Origin: PVC group bacterium
GTDB lineage: Bacteria > Verrucomicrobiota > Kiritimatiellia > SS1-B-03-39 > PXDE01
DNA length: 20,506 nt
Direction of reading: 5' to 3'
Assembly (NCBI GenBank): GCA_003566475.1
Contig: PXDE01000298.1
Span: 1-20,506, forward strand
How positions within the stretch are numbered: position 1 is the stretch's first letter; each line of letters begins with the position of its first letter. Below the pieces are notes generated by a model. It was not told the origin of the DNA. It did not search any database and saw only the letters and a list, made by a program, of their open reading frames with translations. Positions 6,156 to 13,600 of the stretch are shown one piece after another. The position numbers and the translations under genes are program-made.

Positions 6156-6572
6156 ATGACCCAAGCGACTCAGGAAATGACCCGACGACCCGAAGCCGAG
6201 GCCCCGGCCCCGACCCCTGAGGCCGAGCCCGTGGCCATGGGGCCGGTGTTCAGCCCGGCCACCGACATCACCGAGACCGACGAGGCGATCCGAGTGGTGA
6301 GCGACCTCCCGGGGGTGGAGGAGAAGGATCTCCAGATCACCCTCGAGAACCGCGTGCTCACCCTGGAGGCCCGCCAGCGGTCCCAGGCCCCCGAGGGGCT
6401 CGACCCGCTGGTCGAGGGCTACCTCACCGGAACGTTCCGTCGGACCTTCCGGATCAACGCCCCGGTCGGTGAGAAGGGCATCAAGGCCCGGCTCAGCCGG
6501 GGAGTGCTGGAGCTGACTCTGCCCAAGGCGGAGGAGGCCCGGCCCCGGAGGATCCAGGTGGAGGCCGGCTGA
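6156..6572 (+). CDS. hsp20: Small heat-shock protein, Hsp20 family (2 of 3)
   Basis: 138 aa. The alpha-crystallin domain spans about 33-125, with VSDLPGVEEKDLQITLENRV and SRGVLELTLPK (114-124). The terminal I-x-V motif is IQV (133-135). Unlike its neighbours it lacks the helical arm with the RLF motif; the first 30 residues are Pro/Glu/Ala-rich and probably disordered, which may change oligomer size or partner choice. The ATG at 6156 is chosen because AGGAGG lies at 6142-6147; the frame is open 12 codons further upstream, but only into the end of the previous gene. The sequence is well diverged from the other two copies, so this is not a recent duplication. Confidence 0.93.
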   Translation: MTQATQEMTRRPEAEAPAPTPEAEPVAMGPVFSPATDITETDEAIRVVSDLPGVEEKDLQITLENRVLTLEARQRSQAPEGLDPLVEGYLTGTFRRTFRINAPVGEKGIKARLSRGVLELTLPKAEEARPRRIQVEAG

Positions 6573-6634
6573 TCGCGGCTCCAAGCGACTTCGGAACCCG
6601 AAACCCTAACCCTCAACCCAGAGGAGGAACGACG

Positions 6635-7135
6635 ATGGTCAAGAGTCTGATGCCATGGAAGCGCCGCCAGACGGCGGTGGCCCGCCCGGAAGACCGTCAT
6701 CCGATCGAGCTGCTGCATCGGCAGATGAACCAGCTCTTCGACGACTTCTTCCTGGACGCGGGACGGGGCTGGTGGCCCGACACCCTGGGGGGTGCGGACT
6801 TCCTGAACCCGGAGTTCGAGATCGAGGAGAGCGATGACGCGGTGACCGTGACCGCCGACCTGCCCGGTCTCGAGGAGAAGGACCTGGAGGTCTCGCTGGA
6901 CGAGAACGTGCTCACGGTGTCCGGCGAGCGGACCGAGGAGACGCGGGACGAGAAGAGGCACCGGATCCTGTCCGAGCGTCGCTACGGATCGTTCCGGCGC
7001 AGCTTCGAGCTGCCTTCGGGGCTGGAGCCCGACCAGGTGAAGGCCTCGTTCAAGCGGGGGGTGCTCACCATCACCATCCCGCGCAAGCCGGAGGCCCGCG
7101 CGCCGTCCCGGCGCATCCCGGTCAGCGGCGAATAG
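6635..7135 (+). CDS. hsp20: Small heat-shock protein, Hsp20 family (3 of 3)
   Basis: 166 aa, the longest of the three. A basic start (MVKSLMPWKRRQ) is followed by the helical arm IELLHRQMNQLFDDFF (24-39), then the alpha-crystallin domain (about 57-152) with TADLPGLEEKDLEVSLDENV, SERRYGSFRRSFELP and KRGVLTITIPR. The terminal motif is IPV. It has the layout of classical class A bacterial sHSPs. GAGGAGG (6621-6627) lies 7 nt before the ATG. The 62-nt gap from the second gene has no obvious terminator, so the three genes are probably one operon, with the 7159-7187 hairpin as its end. Confidence 0.94.
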   Translation: MVKSLMPWKRRQTAVARPEDRHPIELLHRQMNQLFDDFFLDAGRGWWPDTLGGADFLNPEFEIEESDDAVTVTADLPGLEEKDLEVSLDENVLTVSGERTEETRDEKRHRILSERRYGSFRRSFELPSGLEPDQVKASFKRGVLTITIPRKPEARAPSRRIPVSGE

Positions 7136-7158
7136 CCGTCCATCCGGTCCGAATCGCG

Positions 7159-7187
7159 GCGGCCGGCGGGAGAACCCCGCCGGCCGC
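7159..7187. terminator. Strong GC hairpin between convergent genes
   Basis: Perfect 12-bp stem (GCGGCCGGCGGG with CCCGCCGGCCGC) and a 5-nt loop, AGAAC. It lies 23 nt after the third sHSP stop and 32 nt before the stop of the convergent toroid-protein gene. There is no T-run on either side, so it may work as a weak bidirectional terminator or as an RNA 3'-end stabiliser. Confidence 0.55.
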
Positions 7188-7219
7188 TTCACGTCAGGCG
7201 CGATTGGTCTCAGCCCAGG

Positions 7220-8689
7220 TCAGTCGACCCGCACGCCGACCGCGCCGTCCTGGGGCGTGGGGCCGGTGGCCTGCTGGGCGGGCGGGGTCACCACCTCGGG
7301 CTCGCGGAAGGTGGGCAGATAACGGTAGGGCGCCATCAGGGTGAGCGCGTTGAGGGCGGTGGCGTAGACCCGGCCCTGTCCCTCCTCGTTGCCAGGGGCG
7401 ATCCAGCTTCCGTCCTGGCTCTGGGCCGGCGGGATGGCGTCCAGAAGGGCCTGGTGCCAGCGCTCCCACTCCCGGCGGTCGGCCGAGTTGTTCTTGGCCT
7501 GGGCGAGGTAGTAGGCTCCCACCACGCCCCAGGGACCAAGCTGATCCCATTCCGGGGTGTGGCCGTGGACCGCCTGCAACCCGTGCCGGGCCATATCGGT
7601 CCCGCCGAGGCCCATGATCTGCAGGGCGAGCACCCCGACGCCGGTCATGCCGGGGTTCCGCCACTGCGGCCCGGTGTAGCCGAAGTGGCCGCTCCGCCGG
7701 GCGATCTCCGCCTCCCGGGGCCGTCCGGCCCGGAAGGTTCCGTGGCCCCGCTGCATGCCCTTGAGCCCCTCCGAGGCCAGGAACAGGGCCTCGCGCAGGC
7801 CATCGACCTCGGCCTGGGCGAGGAGGCCCGCCTTGAGCGCCTGGATCTGCCAGCCGCTCACCGAGAGGTCCGCGCGGTCGCCCTTGCGGTAGCGGTAGTC
7901 CCACAGGCCGCCGGGCTGCTGGCCGCGGAGGATCACTTCGAGGCCCCGCTCCATGGGATCGCGGAGGAACGGAAGATCGGCGAAATGGAAAGCCTCGGCG
8001 ATGGCGTAGGTGGCGATGCCATGGCTGTAGACGCCATGATTGCCGGCGGAAACGTCGCCGAATTCGCCACGCTCGTTCTGGGCCTCGACGAGATACTGGA
8101 TGGCCCGGAGCACGGTCTCGCCATAGCGCTCGCTGGCCGGGGTCTGGGCATAGCTCAGGAAGGCGAGCAGGCCCAGGCCGGTGAGCCCCACCGGGTCACG
8201 CCCCTGGTTTGACCAACTCCCGTTCTCGGCCTGATGGTTCTTGAGCCATTCCAGGGCCGCGATCACCGGTCGCACCACGGTGGTTGGGGCATTACGGATC
8301 GAATCCTCCCGTTCACTCAGCGGGGATCTTGGCGAAAGCGGGATCTGCAGCCTGCTCGGAGTGTCGACCCCCGGCCACGGCGTTTCCGGCACCATGGCGG
8401 AATCCGCGTCTGTCGCGTGGGGAAGCGCGGCCTCTGTGGGGTCGGGGAAACCGATGCTGTCGAGTTCGGCGGGCTTGGGATCGGTGAGGTCGGGCCGAGG
8501 CGTCGGATCCAGCACCAATGGCTTGCGGGTCGAAATGGGCTCCATCACGATGATGGGCATGTTCCGATCCGGAACCGTGGAACTGCCCAGCACCAGGTTG
8601 AGCAGGAACAGGACGATGGCCACGTGGAGGATCAGGGATCCGACGGGTCCGAGCAGGTGCTCGCGGACAGTCTTGGCTGAGAGCTGCAT
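7220..8689 (-). CDS. Membrane-anchored squalene-cyclase/prenyltransferase-repeat protein
   Basis: 489 aa. A short cytoplasmic start and one transmembrane helix (about 16-36, LILHVAIVLFLLNLVLG) are followed by a Pro/Asp-rich linker (about 50-130) and an alpha/alpha-toroid domain (about 140-455). QW-like repeats are seen as ENGSWS (155-160), ERGEFGD (206-212), PGGLWDY (259-265) and QDGSW (425-429). The N-terminal plan (single helix plus proline-rich spacer) recalls TonB-like proteins; PVC genomes carry similar anchored toroid proteins. Catalysis is unlikely to be terpene cyclisation, since no DxDD-type acid motif is seen; a scaffolding or binding role is equally possible. The ATG at 8689 is chosen for its GGAGG; the frame is open 26 codons further but lacks support. 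It begins 55 nt after the beta-CASP nuclease stop. Confidence 0.8.
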   Translation of the reverse strand: MQLSAKTVREHLLGPVGSLILHVAIVLFLLNLVLGSSTVPDRNMPIIVMEPISTRKPLVLDPTPRPDLTDPKPAELDSIGFPDPTEAALPHATDADSAMVPETPWPGVDTPSRLQIPLSPRSPLSEREDSIRNAPTTVVRPVIAALEWLKNHQAENGSWSNQGRDPVGLTGLGLLAFLSYAQTPASERYGETVLRAIQYLVEAQNERGEFGDVSAGNHGVYSHGIATYAIAEAFHFADLPFLRDPMERGLEVILRGQQPGGLWDYRYRKGDRADLSVSGWQIQALKAGLLAQAEVDGLREALFLASEGLKGMQRGHGTFRAGRPREAEIARRSGHFGYTGPQWRNPGMTGVGVLALQIMGLGGTDMARHGLQAVHGHTPEWDQLGPWGVVGAYYLAQAKNNSADRREWERWHQALLDAIPPAQSQDGSWIAPGNEEGQGRVYATALNALTLMAPYRYLPTFREPEVVTPPAQQATGPTPQDGAVGVRVD

Positions 8690-8744
8690 GGCGTCGCCTC
8701 CGGTTAACAGTATGACCCGGGAGCGGCCGATTGTATAGGCGCGG

Positions 8745-10151
8745 CTACAGGTCGAACGCCTGCCCAAGCTCGGGCCGGACCACCTCGGCGCCGGGGATGG
8801 CCTCGCGGAGGCGGGCGGCGAGGGCGTCGGCCGGTTCGGCCTCGCCGTGGTTGAGGAAGACCCGGGCGGGCGGGCGTTCCCAGCCGGAGGCCCAGTCCAC
8901 GAGCTCGCCCGCGTCGGCGTGACCGGAGAACCCGCCGATCTGGTCGATGGCGATCTCCACCTTGTGGGTCTCGCCGAACAGCCGGATCTCCTCGGGTTTG
9001 CCCAGCAGATGCCGCCCCAGCGTCCCCTTGGCCTGATAGCCCACGAACAGAAGGGTCGATTCCGGACGGCCGATATTGGCGGCCAGGTGATGCTTGATCC
9101 GCCCGCCGGTGAGCATCCCGGATCCCGCGATGATGACGGCGGTGCCCCGGATGCGGTTGATGGTCTTGGAGTCGTCCACGGTGCGGCTGAGCATGAGGCT
9201 GGGGAAGTCGCAGGGGTGGCGCCCCTCCTCCAGCCGGGCCCGGCTGTCCTCGTCGAACAGGTCGGGGTGCCGCCGGAACACGTCGGTCACCCGGATGGCC
9301 ATGGGGCTGTCGAGCACCACCATGGTGTGGGGGATCCGATCCTCGGCCAGGAGTTCGCCCAGCCGATAGAGCAGCTCCTGCGACCGCTCCACGGCGAAGC
9401 TGGGGATGATCACGTTGCCGCCCCGCTTGTGGGTGTCGTTGATGACCTGGGCCAGGTGCTCGTCGATATCGCGGCCCTTCTCGTGGGTCCGGTCCCCATA
9501 GGTGGACTCCAGCACCAGGGCATCGGCCTCCGCGAACGGTTCCGGATCCTGGATGATGGGCACCCCGTGCCGCCCCACGTCCCCGGAGAACACCAGCACC
9601 TTCTCCTTCCCCCCGTCGTCGATGCGCAGCCGCACCGACGCCGCGCCCAGGATATGGCCGGCCTTCCGCCAGGTCGCACGGATACCCGGGGCCACCTCCG
9701 TCTCCTCCTCGAACGGCACGGTCTGGAACCGGGAGATCGCCGCCTCCGCATCCTCCACCGAATAGAGCGGCTCGTAGGGGTGGGGGCTGGTCCGTCCCTC
9801 CCGCTCGTGGCGGCGCTTCTTGAACTCCACGTCCTCCTGCTGCAAGCGGGCGGCGTCACGCAGAATGATGGCCGCGATCTCCAGGCTGGCCGAGGTGGCG
9901 TAGATCGGGGCGTCCGACCCGTCGCGGGCGAGCCGGGGCAGCCGCCCCACGTGGTCGAGATGGGCGTGGGTCAGCACCACCGCGTCGGCCTTCAACGCCT
10001 CCTCGGGGAACGTGCTCCAGTTCTCCGACTGCAAGTCGCGCTCCTGGAACAGCCCGCAGTCCACCAGCACCCGGGCCTTGCCGGTGTCCACGAGGGTGCA
10101 GGAACCGGTGACATTGCTGGCGGCGCCGAGGAACTGGATGCGGATGGACAT
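8745..10151 (-). CDS. Metallo-beta-lactamase/beta-CASP nuclease (RNA-processing type)
   Basis: 468 aa, soluble. It belongs to the CPSF73/TTHA0252-like group of zinc-dependent nucleases that process or degrade RNA. The MBL half has HAHLDH (62-67), GHILGAASV (165-173), FSGDVG (188-193) and ESTYGDR (215-221). The beta-CASP insert covers about 210-390, including IAGSGMLTGGRIKHH (341-355) and VGYQAKGTLGRHL (370-382). The RNA-specificity motif region ends with GGFSGHAD (406-413) and FLNHGE (432-437). All metal-binding and beta-CASP motifs appear intact and the length is normal for the family. It starts at ATG 10151 with GGAG about 8 nt upstream. It is followed in the same direction by the toroid protein; no functional link is known. 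Confidence 0.93.
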   Translation of the reverse strand: MSIRIQFLGAASNVTGSCTLVDTGKARVLVDCGLFQERDLQSENWSTFPEEALKADAVVLTHAHLDHVGRLPRLARDGSDAPIYATSASLEIAAIILRDAARLQQEDVEFKKRRHEREGRTSPHPYEPLYSVEDAEAAISRFQTVPFEEETEVAPGIRATWRKAGHILGAASVRLRIDDGGKEKVLVFSGDVGRHGVPIIQDPEPFAEADALVLESTYGDRTHEKGRDIDEHLAQVINDTHKRGGNVIIPSFAVERSQELLYRLGELLAEDRIPHTMVVLDSPMAIRVTDVFRRHPDLFDEDSRARLEEGRHPCDFPSLMLSRTVDDSKTINRIRGTAVIIAGSGMLTGGRIKHHLAANIGRPESTLLFVGYQAKGTLGRHLLGKPEEIRLFGETHKVEIAIDQIGGFSGHADAGELVDWASGWERPPARVFLNHGEAEPADALAARLREAIPGAEVVRPELGQAFDL

Positions 10152-10174
10152 GGCGTGGCTCCGGGGGGGAGGGA

Positions 10175-10195
10175 AGTGTTCAGTGTTCAGTGTTC
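10175..10195. repeat. Heptanucleotide tandem repeat (AGTGTTC)x3
   Basis: Three exact 7-bp units lie 23 nt upstream of the nuclease start codon. The same 7-bp period, with different words, recurs at 16288-16336 and 16841-16875. Confidence 0.7.
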
Positions 10196-10265
10196 AGGAT
10201 CAAGGGAGTGGCCAGCGGTCAGTCGCCGCCACCGGCACGGTGGGACAGCCGGAGCAGAGGGAGAG

Positions 10266-10341
10266 ACCATGGGCGATCCGACCTCGCTCGGGCACGGGCT
10301 GGAAGGGCCGTGCCACGTCGGGTTCATCTTGCTCTCGGTGA
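10266..10341 (+). repeat. Dispersed hairpin repeat, copy A
   Basis: Core hairpin GGCACGG (10291-10297) pairs with CCGTGCC (10308-10314) around CTGGAAG. The reverse complement of 16620-16643 matches this 24-nt core at all but one position. Similarity extends to both sides (ACCATGG, CGATCC and CCTCGC before it; CGGG, CATC and TGCT after it). It is an interspersed REP-like sequence of unknown function. Confidence 0.65.
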
Positions 10342-10392
10342 ACGCTCGCACGCGGCGAATCGGCCGTCAAGGCCATCGACCTTTCGGCCAGC

Positions 10393-10428
10393 GTCCAAGG
10401 CCTGGACGGAATCGTCCAACCCCTGGAC
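10393..10428. repeat. Pair of 15-nt palindromes with GTCCA/TGGAC arms
   Basis: Bases 10393-10407 and 10414-10428 are both GTCCA, five loop bases, then TGGAC, repeating at 21 bp. They lie 10 nt beyond the stop codon of the heparinase-like gene, so a 3'-end or terminator role is possible. The spacing of two helical turns also suits a dimeric DNA-binding protein. Confidence 0.55.
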
Positions 10429-10437
10429 AGGCCCTGG

Positions 10438-13400
10438 CTACTCCAGAGTGGCCGCGCCGTCCTGGACGCGGACGGTGGAGGGGCCGACGCGGAGGAGGCG
10501 GTTCATGCCCTTGCCCTCGGCCGAGATCTCAGGAGGGCGGGGGCCGAGGACGAGGACGGTGAGGAAGCCGTCGGTCTCACCAGCCTCGGCGGCCAGACGG
10601 CGCTGGCGTTCGGCCTCGTCGCGCTCCACCTCGCGCAGGAGGGTGTCGATGGCGTCGTCGCCGCTGTCCCGGCCCCGGCCGCGCTGCCGGATGTCGGTGT
10701 AAGGGTTTCCTCTGGGGGGATCGGTGATGACCTCGACGATCCCGGTCGGGGAGTCACCAAAGGTGGCCACCCGGAACCGGGGCCGGTTGGGCAGAGTGGG
10801 ATAGAGGACATGGAGGCGGGCCTGCACCGGCTGGGGCGGCGCATTCCGGCCCTGGCTGGTGAACTGGACCACCTGGCCGAGGTCGTCGACCTGGATCCCG
10901 TCCCGGTGCCGGGACGTCCGCATGCGCCAGGTCTTCTGGATGCCGGCCGCGCCTTCGAGGGTGTCGGCCACCACCACCACCGCCTGGTCCGGCCAGCCCC
11001 GCCAGTCCACGGCCACCGACCGGGTCCAGGCCATGTCAGGATCCGGCCGCCCATAGGTGATCCGGGTGCGGCCGTTCTCACTGAGGGTTCCCTTGCGGAA
11101 GGCGGGGACGCGGAAGGTGACGGCCCCCGAGCCGTCCGAGCGGAAGTCCGACGCGAGCAGCTCGGCCGGGGCGGCCGGATAGTGGCCGGCGATCTGGACG
11201 AGGTTCTGGGTCAGCATGGAGTTCCAGGTGTGGCGCTGGCCCGACGGCGCGAGGAACGGATATCCGAACGCGCCCACCGAGAAACTGCCCGCCTCGTTCA
11301 GCACCCGGTCGCTGTCCCCCCAGCCCCGATGCACGGTGACCTGGCCGAACGGCCGGTCCCAGGCCGAGCGGAAAGCCGCCACGCCGCGGCTGGCGTAGTC
11401 GCCGGACAGGGGCTGAAGCGAGGCCAGGGGGCGGGGAGAGACCTCGAACGGATACGTGGTGAGCGCGAGGATGGCGTCGGATGGCCGCCGGATGGCCGGT
11501 CCATGGGCGTCGAAGTAGGCCCGGGCGGCCGGGATCTGGTCGCGGGGCAGGAACCGCAGGCCCTGGCCCGCTGCCGTGTCCCAGGTCCAGGCGTGGTGGT
11601 AGCCGCGCATCCGGGCCGCCACCCGCAGACTCTCGGACAGCCCGGTTCCGCGGGCCAGGTCGACCCCGGTGGTATGGACGAGGGCGTTGAGGAAAGGCAG
11701 CAGCGTGGTCTGAGAGGTGCGGTCGCCCCAGCCGTCGTCCCCGATGGCCTCCTCGATATGCCGCCGCAGCGACCGGACGAACACCTCGAGGTAGGACATC
11801 AGCTCGTTCTCCGCCCCCGGGGCGCCGAACCGGGCCATGGCCGCCTCGTGGTCGGCCACGGCCTGGGCGTGGTCGGCCTCGGTCACCTCCTTGAGCCGGG
11901 GGCTCTGGTTGGAGTAGGTGCTGGCCACGGGCAGGTGGACCATCAGCGGGTAGAGCCCCGGCTCGAGCCGGGCCAGCTCGCCCTCCTCCAGGGCCACCCC
12001 GTTCAGCCACATCCGGACGCCGGTCGAGGTGGACCCCCAGTTGGGCCGGGCCTGCACCACCCGGGGGCGGTCGTTGCGGATGACCGTGTAGAGGGCGACC
12101 GAGACCGAGATCCGCCGTCCCTGCTCCTCGGCCCATCGCCGGGCCAGCCCGATGCCCGGCCAGTACCCGCCGCCGGTGGCGCTGGCCCAGTGGCGGCCCG
12201 ACTCGCGGGGATAGATGCTGGGGGTGGTGGCGCTGTCCTGGCCGGAGGGCCACATCCGCCGGAAGTCCAGGGGCACTCCGTCCACCGTCACCCGGGTGCC
12301 GACCTCGGGCCGGGCCTCCGCCCAGCCGCCGATCTCGGCCAGGGGGTCGGCGGCGTCGGAGGGGAAGGGGCCGTTGATCAGCCACACCGAGGGCATCCGG
12401 TCGCTCTCGAACGGCACCACCGGCACCCCGATCCAGGGCTCGTAATCGTGGGCCGGGGGCACCGGCCGGGCTTCATGCAGGGGCTGGGGGGCGGGGATGG
12501 GCACGGGATCTCCCAGAATGGCCAGCACCCCCAGGGCGGCCGCCGCCCGGTGCTTCTGATGCATGCCGTGGGCGGTGCTGGCCAGGCCGAAGCCGGACTG
12601 GTCGTCCGGGAACACGTATCGCCCCCCCGGATCGAGCACCTCCGGCGAGTCCTGGCGCATGGCCAGGTGCCGGGCCACCCGTTCGAGGAAGGTGTAGGTG
12701 TGCCGCCGCTGCTCCTCGGTCCAGGCCTCGTGGAAGAGGTCGTAGGCCAGGGCCACCCCCATGATCCGGTACACCATGTCGTTCCACTGGCCGTAGGGGA
12801 AGGGGCTGACCATGGCCCCCGCACACATCCGGAACGCGCGGTCGGGCGCGCCCTCCAGACCTTCGAGATGCCAGAGCAGGCCGAGGGCGGCCGCATGCAG
12901 GGTGATCATGTTGTGGGGCGGCTGCTCCAGGGCCTCCCGCATCCGGGCCATGATGGCCTGACCCAGCGGGGTGGCGGCCCGGCGCCGCAGCTCGGGAAGG
13001 TCGTCGCGGGTGAAGAGCAGCCGGGGATGTCCGGTCGGCACCCGGAGAGCGGTCACCGCCGGCAGATCCGGCCGGGCCTCCCAATGCGCAGGCGCCTGCG
13101 TCTCCGTGCCGGCCAGGGTGACCTCCAGCATGCGGGCAAGGGTCCGCTGGGTGTGCCAGCCCGCGAACGGGGCCTCGCCCAGGCCCCAGGCGATCTCGAT
13201 GGCGTCGCGCTGGGCGTCCACATCGGTCGCCTCGGCCTCCAGGGTGGCCGGGCCTCCGTCGAGGGGGAGTCGGATGGAAAGCCTCCCTCCCACCGCCATG
13301 GGCCGGTTGCGGTTGGAGCGGACCTCCATCTCGATGCGCAGCGCGTCCCGGCCCGCCTCCACGATGCGGCCCGGATGCTCCTGGCCGGGAAGGTACGGCG

Positions 13401-13599
13401 TATGCCCCCAGACCCGGGGATGCCAGCGTCCGTCCTCCCGGATCAGATCCAGGATCAGGTCCGACCGCTCGACGCGGTCGTCCCGCCGGATCCAGCCCAT
13501 GGCGTCGGGGAGGGTCACCTGCACCACCCCGTCGGGGGCGGCGCCGATCTGGGGAGGGGTCAGGGCCTGGGCGGCGGCCACGAGCAGGGCGGCGAACAT
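10438..13599 (-). CDS. Secreted heparinase II/III-like polysaccharide lyase-type protein
   Basis: 1053 aa. A short hydrophobic start (2-13) suggests export. Residues 20-165 are a beta-rich N-terminal domain. From about 190 (HPRLLFTRDDLPELRRRAA) begins the alpha/alpha-toroid typical of heparinase II/III and alginate-lyase-like proteins, with HAAALGLLWHLEG and YRIMGVALAYDLF. An insertion of about 385-560 (VWLINGPFP, GVRMWLNGVAL) is beta-rich and may bind sugar. The toroid resumes at about 590-720, and the C-terminal beta-sandwich holds the family-like stretch NEAGSFSVGAFGY (768-780) and HTWNSMLTQN (790-799). His757, Tyr780 and His790 are candidate active-site residues. The ATG is 1 nt after the upstream stop, with GGAGG inside that gene's last codons, so the two are translationally coupled. 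The substrate is unknown. Confidence 0.75.
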   Translation of the reverse strand: MFAALLVAAAQALTPPQIGAAPDGVVQVTLPDAMGWIRRDDRVERSDLILDLIREDGRWHPRVWGHTPYLPGQEHPGRIVEAGRDALRIEMEVRSNRNRPMAVGGRLSIRLPLDGGPATLEAEATDVDAQRDAIEIAWGLGEAPFAGWHTQRTLARMLEVTLAGTETQAPAHWEARPDLPAVTALRVPTGHPRLLFTRDDLPELRRRAATPLGQAIMARMREALEQPPHNMITLHAAALGLLWHLEGLEGAPDRAFRMCAGAMVSPFPYGQWNDMVYRIMGVALAYDLFHEAWTEEQRRHTYTFLERVARHLAMRQDSPEVLDPGGRYVFPDDQSGFGLASTAHGMHQKHRAAAALGVLAILGDPVPIPAPQPLHEARPVPPAHDYEPWIGVPVVPFESDRMPSVWLINGPFPSDAADPLAEIGGWAEARPEVGTRVTVDGVPLDFRRMWPSGQDSATTPSIYPRESGRHWASATGGGYWPGIGLARRWAEEQGRRISVSVALYTVIRNDRPRVVQARPNWGSTSTGVRMWLNGVALEEGELARLEPGLYPLMVHLPVASTYSNQSPRLKEVTEADHAQAVADHEAAMARFGAPGAENELMSYLEVFVRSLRRHIEEAIGDDGWGDRTSQTTLLPFLNALVHTTGVDLARGTGLSESLRVAARMRGYHHAWTWDTAAGQGLRFLPRDQIPAARAYFDAHGPAIRRPSDAILALTTYPFEVSPRPLASLQPLSGDYASRGVAAFRSAWDRPFGQVTVHRGWGDSDRVLNEAGSFSVGAFGYPFLAPSGQRHTWNSMLTQNLVQIAGHYPAAPAELLASDFRSDGSGAVTFRVPAFRKGTLSENGRTRITYGRPDPDMAWTRSVAVDWRGWPDQAVVVVADTLEGAAGIQKTWRMRTSRHRDGIQVDDLGQVVQFTSQGRNAPPQPVQARLHVLYPTLPNRPRFRVATFGDSPTGIVEVITDPPRGNPYTDIRQRGRGRDSGDDAIDTLLREVERDEAERQRRLAAEAGETDGFLTVLVLGPRPPEISAEGKGMNRLLRVGPSTVRVQDGAATLE

Positions 13600-13600
13600 C

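Larger units (their letters stand above)
10152..10437. other. Intergenic repeat region between nuclease and heparinase-like genes
   Basis: No gene. In order it holds three tandem 7-mers AGTGTTC (10175-10195), a roughly 75-bp dispersed repeat (10266-10341), and two 15-nt palindromes at 21-bp spacing (10393-10428). The promoter of the minus-strand nuclease gene should lie here, but no convincing boxes were found. Confidence 0.6.

Noticed and set aside
8847..10562. 571-codon plus-strand frame over the beta-CASP gene
   Set aside because: Antisense shadow of a gene with complete catalytic motifs.
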